6,028 bases of DNA from a bacterium HR20 (GTDB lineage: Bacteria; Bacteroidota; Ignavibacteria; Kapaibacteriales; NICIL-2): assembly GCA_002898675.1 (NCBI GenBank), contig BEHW01000114.1, forward strand, positions 1 through 6,028, in the 5' to 3' direction. The notes beneath the pieces were generated by a model. The model ran no database searches and was not told the origin of the DNA. It saw only the letters and a program-made list of their open reading frames with translations. Made by a program: the position numbers and the translations under genes. Positions 1 to 4,599 of this stretch are shown here, piece after piece. How positions within the stretch are numbered: position 1 is the first letter of the stretch; every line of letters begins with the position of its first letter.

Positions 1-1198
1 TCGGGCGCAGCGCAGGCAGCGATTGAAGAGATTCCGCACGTTTACTTCCCTCGAAAAGCACCACCGACGGAATGTACGGGTCGTAATAATCCACGCGGCC
101 GACGCCATCGTCGCGCAGGAGCTCGGCAACCTTCAGCGCAGGTGAATGGCGCAAGTCATCGACATCCCGCTTGAACGCCATGCCGAGTAGGAGCACCCGC
201 GCACGTTTGATCTCGATTGGTTGCCGGGCAATCTGCTCGATGATCAAGTTCCGCACATAGTACGGCATGAACTCGTTGACTTCGGCGGCAAGTTCAATGA
301 AGCTGGTTGTAAAGTCGTACTCGCGCGCCATCCAGGAAAGGTAGTACGGGTCAATGAGGATGCAATGCCCGCCAATGCCCGGGCCGGGATAGAACGGCAT
401 AAATCCGAACGGCTTCGTTGCGGCGGCCTGGACGACTTCCCAAATGTTGATGCCGATGCGATCGCACAGTTGCGCCAGCTCGTTCACCAACGCAATGTTC
501 ACGCTGCGGAAGATGTTCTCCAGCAGCTTTTCCATTTCTGCGACCTCTGGCGAACTGACAGGAACTACCTTCTCGATCGCCAGCGCCGTTGCAGCGCATG
601 CCAACTCGGTGCACACGGGGGTGATTCCACCGACGACAATCGGGGTGTTACCGGTGTGCCAGGTTTTATTGCCCGGATCAACACGCTCCGGGGAAAATGC
701 CAGGAAATATTCCCTCCCGCAACGGAAGCGGCTGTCCTCCAACTTTGGCTGGACGTACTTTCGGGTTGTACCGGGGAACGTGGTGCTCTTGAGGATGTAG
801 AGCTGGCCTGGCCGCTTGACTGCTGCAATGGACTCGGCAGCAGCAAGAATGAACGAAATATCCGGGTCCTTGTTCGGTGTAAACGGAGTGGGCACGCAGA
901 TGAAAATGACATCGCAGTCGGCCAGACGCGCTGGCTCGCTGCAGGCCTGAAGCATCCCACTGCCGACGCATTCGGCAACGACGCGGTCGTCGAGATCGCG
1001 GATGTAATTCTGCCCACGCTCAAGGAGCGCAATTTTTTCGGCGTTCGTGTCAAAGCCGAGCGTTCGAATGCCTTTGCGCGCAAACTCGACGGCAAGCGGC
1101 AGTCCGACATACCCAAGACCGAGGACGCCAACGGTCAGCGTTCGTTGCTTGATCCGTTTAGCAAGGTGCTGTGCCCAATGAGAACGGCGGTGTGTCAT
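1..1198 (-). CDS. UDP-N-acetylglucosamine 6-dehydrogenase (WbpA/TviB-type nucleotide sugar dehydrogenase), 3' end off the left edge
   Basis: This cytosolic enzyme should oxidise C6 of a UDP-sugar in two NAD-dependent steps to give a UDP-uronate for surface polysaccharide. I translated 399 residues; the family runs to about 430, so some 30 C-terminal residues lie outside the window. The NAD-binding motif GLGYVG is at residues 27-32 with Asp50 ending strand 2. CVPTPFTPNKDPD (101-113) and FSPERVDPGN (168-177) follow. EMEKLLEN (221-228) supplies the usual Lys224 and Asn228, and GGHC (276-279) the catalytic Cys279. LIDPYYLSW (281-289) and AFKRDVDDLRHSPALK (341-356) begin the C-terminal domain. ATKPFGFMPFYPGPG before the cysteine resembles UDP-GlcNAc dehydrogenases (WbpA) more than UDP-glucose enzymes, but substrate is inferred. 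The ATG at 1198-1196 overlaps the stop of the upstream deacetylase gene (ATGA). A basic stretch of about 20 residues precedes the Rossmann fold, which is normal for this subfamily. Confidence 0.93.
   Translation of the reverse strand, partial: MTHRRSHWAQHLAKRIKQRTLTVGVLGLGYVGLPLAVEFARKGIRTLGFDTNAEKIALLERGQNYIRDLDDRVVAECVGSGMLQACSEPARLADCDVIFICVPTPFTPNKDPDISFILAAAESIAAVKRPGQLYILKSTTFPGTTRKYVQPKLEDSRFRCGREYFLAFSPERVDPGNKTWHTGNTPIVVGGITPVCTELACAATALAIEKVVPVSSPEVAEMEKLLENIFRSVNIALVNELAQLCDRIGINIWEVVQAAATKPFGFMPFYPGPGIGGHCILIDPYYLSWMAREYDFTTSFIELAAEVNEFMPYYVRNLIIEQIARQPIEIKRARVLLLGMAFKRDVDDLRHSPALKVAELLRDDGVGRVDYYDPYIPSVVLFEGSKRAESLQSLPALRP
1195..1198 (-). other. ATGA stop/start overlap, likely translational coupling
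   Basis: The TGA of the deacetylase gene (1197-1195) shares bases with the ATG of the dehydrogenase gene (1198-1196). The bases just upstream (complement of 1199-1215) carry no good Shine-Dalgarno sequence, so re-initiation by terminating ribosomes is the simplest way to translate the dehydrogenase. This supports one transcript for the two genes. Confidence 0.75.
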
Positions 1199-2067
1199 TG
1201 TCCGTGGGCAGGATAGTTCGGTAATTGCTCCTGGAGCGCTCTCTCAAGCTCAGCAAACACGCGCTCGACGCATTGGCGAGCCTGCGGTGTATCCGGTGAC
1301 AGCAGCCAGTAATACTCGCGTGCCGGAATCGGTCCAAGCGGCATAAGCCCTTGGGAGCGGTGTTCGGCAGCAACCCACCGCACGACCGCTGCCAGCTGCA
1401 CCCGGCGATTGAAGCCGAAACCAACACTCCGATCGAACACGAACGGGGCAGGAAGCTGCCCAACGAACGGCTCTGGCTCGATACTTGCCGGAAGCGTATC
1501 GCTCGGCATCACGCCGAGCACCGGCATCTGCGGTGCAACACGCCGCGCTGCCGTAATCAGCAGGAACGTTGCTGCTTTGTGTCCGCCGTGCGTCTGCCGC
1601 GTTGGCAATAGCCCGATTGCTGCATCGTAACGACCGCGACGGAGGATGCGTTCGATGCGATGGAGAACGGCAGCTGTATCCCAAACGGTGAGCGTTTCCT
1701 CGAGGCTTTGGTTGTAGGCGTGGTCAATCTCGTCGAGGAAGAAAACGTTCCGCACTCCGAGCAGTTCTGCTGCGCGGAGCATCTCGTGTTTGCGAATGCG
1801 CGGAAGGTTTGCGCGCCCGACCGAATCCTCGGTGAGCCGAAGACCGTAGAGCTTCTCGGCCAATGTCGAGTAGCGGTAGCCAGCCTCGCCGTTGGTGATC
1901 ACGCACACATCCACGGTAGCCTGCCGGTAACGCGCCAGCGCAAACAGCAATGCTGCACAACCTGTTTCATCGTCCGGGTGTGCTTGGACGACAAGAATGC
2001 GTGGCTGCCCCAGCGCAACCACGCATGCGATGCAAAACGTAAGCGCCCACCGTATCAAATGCCTCAT
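1195..2067 (-). CDS. Exported PIG-L/LmbE-family N-acetyl sugar deacetylase
   Basis: A predicted zinc-dependent deacetylase of the PIG-L/LmbE superfamily, which removes acetyl from N-acetylglucosamine-type sugars on small molecules, lipids or glycans. From the ATG at 2067 it has 290 residues. A hydrophobic signal sequence (about residues 2-20, after Met-Arg-His) suggests export. The hallmark AHPDDE is at 29-34: by family knowledge His30 and Asp33 bind zinc and Asp32 is the general base. TNGEAGYR (58-65) and FFLDEIDHAYN (109-119) are typical of the longer members. HGGH (160-163) should give the third zinc ligand, His163; many relatives have HPDH here, so the Asp of that motif is missing. A TTG at 2076 in the same frame would add three residues, but I prefer the ATG. 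The gene begins 30 bases after a lipoprotein gene and its stop overlaps the dehydrogenase start, so it is probably cotranscribed with both. The substrate cannot be read from sequence. Confidence 0.88.
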   Translation of the reverse strand: MRHLIRWALTFCIACVVALGQPRILVVQAHPDDETGCAALLFALARYRQATVDVCVITNGEAGYRYSTLAEKLYGLRLTEDSVGRANLPRIRKHEMLRAAELLGVRNVFFLDEIDHAYNQSLEETLTVWDTAAVLHRIERILRRGRYDAAIGLLPTRQTHGGHKAATFLLITAARRVAPQMPVLGVMPSDTLPASIEPEPFVGQLPAPFVFDRSVGFGFNRRVQLAAVVRWVAAEHRSQGLMPLGPIPAREYYWLLSPDTPQARQCVERVFAELERALQEQLPNYPAHGQ

Positions 2068-2097
2068 CAGCAGCAAAAATAGCGCCCCGCGGCGTGC

Positions 2098-2682
2098 TTA
2101 GAACTTCTGCTTTTCGAGGAAGATGCCTTTATCCACCTTCGCGAAAAAGGTCTGGTAGACGCCCGGATCGGTGACGGGCTGGGACTCGACGACCGCACCT
2201 TCGTTATCGAGCACCCGCGCAACAAAGCTCACGCGCACCCGTGTTTGGTTGGTACCAAAGGGCGATACGTTCACCGTTGCCTCGAGCTGCTGAATGTTCC
2301 GGTAGCGCATAGGCTGTTGTGGGGTACTTGGCTGGGTGCGCCCACGCGAAATTGCCGCGGCAAAAATTTCCGCCCACGTTTCTGCAGGGGAGCGTTGCTG
2401 GCTGGTACTGGTGCGGCCTGTGAGCATGATCTCCTTGACAGCGCTGATGAGTCCCAGGTCCACCACTGCATTGCGGACGGTGAAGCCGTCGTCCTGCAGT
2501 GTGTTGAGCACTGCCTTCATGACGAGCTTGACGTCGTTGGTGTCAAAATCTCGCTGTTGGTACTGCCGCCGTTCCAGTTGGGTTTGCTCTTGCTCCGGTG
2601 GTTTCGGGCGATTGACAATCGTGCATCCACCCGTCAGGGCAAGCAGCACAATTGCCAACACGACTGGCGGTTTCGACACCAT
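2098..2682 (-). CDS. Conserved lipoprotein of unnamed family, partner of the BamE-like gene
   Basis: A predicted lipoprotein of 194 residues. The N-terminus is a short hydrophobic signal (about 6-16) ending in LTGGC, with Cys20 as the lipidation site; the next 20 residues are a polar, Pro/Gln/Glu-rich linker. The folded part starts at about 43 with RDFDTNDVKLVMKAVLNTLQ, continues DDGFTVRNAVVDLGL (64-78), has a low-complexity Ser/Thr/Gln/Pro insert (about 91-124), then alternating strand-like segments ATVNVSPFG (135-143) and TRVRVSFVARVLD (147-159), and ends YQTFFAKVDKGIFLEKQKF. The pattern of an alpha-helix followed by 'TA/SAVKE' and strands recalls a family of small envelope lipoproteins that I know but cannot name; a BamC-like fold is only a guess. 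It starts 2 bases after the stop of the BamE-like gene, so the two are surely co-translated or co-transcribed, suggesting joint work at the outer membrane. No enzymatic motif is visible. Confidence 0.85.
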   Translation of the reverse strand: MVSKPPVVLAIVLLALTGGCTIVNRPKPPEQEQTQLERRQYQQRDFDTNDVKLVMKAVLNTLQDDGFTVRNAVVDLGLISAVKEIMLTGRTSTSQQRSPAETWAEIFAAAISRGRTQPSTPQQPMRYRNIQQLEATVNVSPFGTNQTRVRVSFVARVLDNEGAVVESQPVTDPGVYQTFFAKVDKGIFLEKQKF

Positions 2683-2684
2683 AG

Positions 2685-3098
2685 CTAAAACTTCGATGCG
2701 TGGTACGAAAATGAATCTACTTTGCCATCGCTGTTGAATTTGATGACGACCGTGAGCGTCTTCTGCGTTCGCAGCGAAGCACCAGACTGGTTGGCAGTTC
2801 CCGCAAGAATGAGGAACAGCGAACTCTGGCTGTCCGAGTAGGTCACCTCGGTTGCGATGCGGTCATATACCCAGGTCTCGCGCCCATCGGCATCCTTGGT
2901 GACGATGTTCGGCGAGCCGAGTGCCTCGGCGACTTCTGCGCCTGACATTCCACGCCGAATCTCGCGCTGCACCTTGCCAACGGTCAAATCTTCGCGCCGC
3001 GCTGCTCCGACATCAGACCGATGGTCGGCTGCGCTCTTGCAGCCATCAGAAACGATCGCCAGTGCGAGGAGCGCAATACTCACTGCAAATGCTCTCAT
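2685..3098 (-). CDS. BamE/SmpA/OmlA-like outer-membrane lipoprotein
   Basis: A 137-residue predicted lipoprotein. The signal sequence (residues 1-19, hydrophobic core AVSIALLALAIV) ends at Cys20 in VSDGC. Residues 38-137 fit the SmpA/OmlA (BamE-like) domain: LTVGKVQREIRRGMS (38-52) leads into the typical helix AEVAEALGSPNIV (54-66), then DADGRETWVYDR (69-80), the strand where BamE has its Trp-Tyr pair, and a C-terminal strand pair TLTVVIKFNSDGKV (114-127) closing with FSYHASKF. BamE proteins support folding of beta-barrel proteins by the BAM complex, and small relatives have other envelope roles. No BamA or BamD gene lies in the window, so function in BAM is not shown. The gene lies 34 bases downstream of a beta-barrel gene and 2 bases upstream of another lipoprotein gene. 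The weak GAG in the leader is the only trace of a ribosome site. Confidence 0.85.
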   Translation of the reverse strand: MRAFAVSIALLALAIVSDGCKSAADHRSDVGAARREDLTVGKVQREIRRGMSGAEVAEALGSPNIVTKDADGRETWVYDRIATEVTYSDSQSSLFLILAGTANQSGASLRTQKTLTVVIKFNSDGKVDSFSYHASKF

Positions 3099-3132
3099 TG
3101 CTCAAAGAAAAAACAGTGAAACATACCCGACG

Positions 3133-3924
3133 CTAAAACGCTACCTGAACACCGAGTGTGATGACGTAAAGATCGGTCCGCGATGCGCCCGTAATCGTTT
3201 CGACCGAGCGCGAGCCATCATCGGCAACCTTCCAGAACGTGTACTCGGACCAATCGCCGTAGATGTACCGCAGACCAAGGTTGACGTAGTAGGCTTGCCG
3301 CGACACTGGAAGATTGAACACGTCGGCGACTTTGACGTTCAACCCCGCGCCGACGGAATACTGAAAGGGCACATGCGTGCGATTGTTGTTCTGCTCGCCA
3401 CCGACATTCGACTTGAGTGAGTACGTCGAACTAATCACCGTCAGTCCAGCTCCTGCCTCGACGTAGGGTTGCACCCAGCCGATGTCCGGCGCAATTCGTG
3501 CAAGCACGGTTATCGGGATAAACACAATGCTTGTGTTCACAGTATCGTACACTGTACGAGGGATACCTCCGATGACCAGCGGCGTCTGGTACGTGCGCTC
3601 TTGAGAGCCGTAGAAGAGCACTCCGACGTCTGCCCCGATCGCAACGGGGACGTCGGTGAACTTGTACCCACCATTGAAGCTGAAGCCAAGTCCCCAACTG
3701 GTGTTGATGCTATCGAGGAAGCGTTTGAAGTTTCCGCGAGGCTGGGAATACACAAAGGTCAAACTCCCAAACCAGTTGAGCGGTTTCTGGCGCAAGCGTT
3801 CGATTTGTTGCTCTTCATCAAAAGTATCTCGTCCGGCGCCAGCAATTGCAGGCTCGGGTTGCTGTCCATACGCTGCGCTGAGCGTGAGCATCGTTGCAAG
3901 GGCGACTGCGATGCGGTGTCTCAT
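3133..3924 (-). CDS. Outer-membrane beta-barrel protein (porin-family-like)
   Basis: A 263-residue secreted protein whose composition is that of a small beta-barrel. A basic start (MRHR) and hydrophobic core lead to a probable signal-peptidase I site after Ala-Tyr-Gly (about residue 20). An acidic, helical-looking stretch with DTFDEEQQIERLRQK (33-47) comes next. The rest alternates polar and hydrophobic residues with many Gly and aromatic residues: WFGSLTFVYSQPRG, WGLGFSFNGGYKF, VAIGADVGVLFYG, VQPYVEAGAGLTVI, YYVNLGLRYIYGDW, and the last strand LYVITLGVQVAF. The protein ends in Phe, as expected for the BAM beta-signal. The barrel may have about eight strands, as in OmpA-like or OmpW-like porins; I cannot assign a substrate. 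The start is the ATG at 3924; the frame remains open far upstream, antisense to aat, but the signal peptide fixes the start. It is the first gene of the minus-strand unit. Confidence 0.85.
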   Translation of the reverse strand: MRHRIAVALATMLTLSAAYGQQPEPAIAGAGRDTFDEEQQIERLRQKPLNWFGSLTFVYSQPRGNFKRFLDSINTSWGLGFSFNGGYKFTDVPVAIGADVGVLFYGSQERTYQTPLVIGGIPRTVYDTVNTSIVFIPITVLARIAPDIGWVQPYVEAGAGLTVISSTYSLKSNVGGEQNNNRTHVPFQYSVGAGLNVKVADVFNLPVSRQAYYVNLGLRYIYGDWSEYTFWKVADDGSRSVETITGASRTDLYVITLGVQVAF

Positions 3925-3993
3925 AGTGCTGTATGTTCGGTTAGTGAACACATTCCGAAATTTGCCTGTGACGATTGCCAGACAATACCGGCG
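3925..3993. promoter_or_regulatory. Divergent intergenic region between the beta-barrel operon and aat
   Basis: These 69 bases separate two start codons that face away from each other, so promoters for both directions must lie here or inside the opposite gene. I found no convincing sigma-70 -35/-10 pair and no clear Bacteroidota-type TAnnTTTG box on either strand. Neither start has a Shine-Dalgarno sequence. The region is AT-richer than its surroundings around 3932-3963. Confidence 0.5.
3934..3959. repeat. Two overlapping short dyads in the divergent region, possible operator
   Basis: TGTTC at 3934-3938 pairs with GAACA at 3946-3950 across 7 bases. TTCGG at 3936-3940 pairs with CCGAA at 3955-3959 across 14 bases. 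The location between divergent starts would suit a dimeric regulator, but arms of five bases arise easily by chance. Confidence 0.2.
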
Positions 3994-4599
3994 ATGAACG
4001 CGTTCTTCCACTTGATGCCGCAGCCGAGCAAACTGATCACCATCGAGCAGTTGCTCGAGGCATACCGTGCGGGCTTTTTCCCGATGGCGGAGACCGAACA
4101 CGTCGTGCTCTGGCATTCGCCCGATCCGCGTGCGATCATTCCGCTCGACCATGCACACATTGCTCGCTCGGTCCGCGTGCTCATTCGAAAAGGCGTCTTC
4201 GCTGTGCGTAGAAACGCCGATTTCGAAAAGGTGATTCACTACTGCGCAAGCCGTCCCTACACGTGGATTTCGCAGGACCTCCAGCGGCTCTACTGCCGAC
4301 TGCACGCGCTCGGCTACGCACACTCTGTCGAGGCATGGCAGGGCGAGACCCTCGTCGGCGGCCTTTACGGCGTCGCTATTGGCGGTGCATTCTTTGGCGA
4401 GTCCATGTTTTCGCATGTCAGCAACGCGGCGAAAGTGTGCTTTGCGCATCTGGTCGAGCACTTGCGCCAGCAAGGCTTTACACTGCTCGATACGCAGTAC
4501 GCAAATCCGTTCACTATTTCCCTCGGTGCAATAGAAATTCCACGTCGAGCGTACCTTGCGAAACTTACAGAGGCAGTCGCGCAACCATGCGTTTTTTAG
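3994..4599 (+). CDS. aat: Leucyl/phenylalanyl-tRNA–protein transferase
   Basis: This cytosolic enzyme transfers Leu or Phe from aminoacyl-tRNA to the N-terminal Arg or Lys of proteins, marking them for ClpS/ClpAP-type degradation. The 201-residue product shows the family signature in order: LLEAYRAGFFPMAE (20-33), LWHSPDPRAIIPL (39-51), the HSVEAW motif (110-115), GGAFFGESMFSHVSNAAK (130-147), and LLDTQ (164-168) with Asp166 and Gln168 matching the catalytic pair of the E. coli enzyme. The end, SLGAIEIPRRAYL (176-188), is close to E. coli. In the NxH-type segment between them the usual His appears as Phe (NPF, 171-173). E. coli Aat has 234 residues; short forms near 200 are common in other phyla. 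The frame is open well upstream, so the start is not fixed by a stop. I chose the ATG at 3994, and the ATG at 4015 (194 residues) is a close alternative. Its end overlaps the next gene by 13 bases. Confidence 0.95.
   Translation: MNAFFHLMPQPSKLITIEQLLEAYRAGFFPMAETEHVVLWHSPDPRAIIPLDHAHIARSVRVLIRKGVFAVRRNADFEKVIHYCASRPYTWISQDLQRLYCRLHALGYAHSVEAWQGETLVGGLYGVAIGGAFFGESMFSHVSNAAKVCFAHLVEHLRQQGFTLLDTQYANPFTISLGAIEIPRRAYLAKLTEAVAQPCVF

Larger units (their letters stand above)
1..3924 (-). other. Probable five-gene envelope/glycan operon
   Basis: Beta-barrel protein, BamE-like lipoprotein, second lipoprotein, PIG-L deacetylase and sugar dehydrogenase all read leftwards with gaps of 34, 2 and 30 bases and a 4-base overlap. 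No stem-loop followed by a T run is seen in the gaps, so one transcript starting in the divergent region at 3925-3993 is likely. The unit may continue past the left edge. This is inference from spacing. Confidence 0.6.

Noticed and set aside
565..1131. 188-codon open frame on the minus strand
   Set aside because: It is the same strand but a different frame inside the dehydrogenase gene; Ser/Arg-rich translation with no domain pattern.
221..1216. 331-codon open frame on the plus strand
   Set aside because: It lies wholly antisense to the sugar dehydrogenase, whose motifs and catalytic residues are unmistakable; its own translation is Cys/Arg/His-rich with no signal or domain pattern.
3099..3132. 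Possible terminator between the barrel gene and the BamE-like gene
   Set aside because: A T run is present on the minus strand (complement of 3106-3113) but no stem of useful length precedes it.
3469..3993. N-terminal extension of Aat to 376 residues
   Set aside because: The extra residues are antisense to the barrel gene and the family's N-terminal domain is complete from 3994.
3925..3993. Sigma-70 promoter using TTGTCT on the minus strand
   Set aside because: With 16 or 17 bases of spacing the -10 position reads AAATTT or AATTTC, too far from consensus to call.
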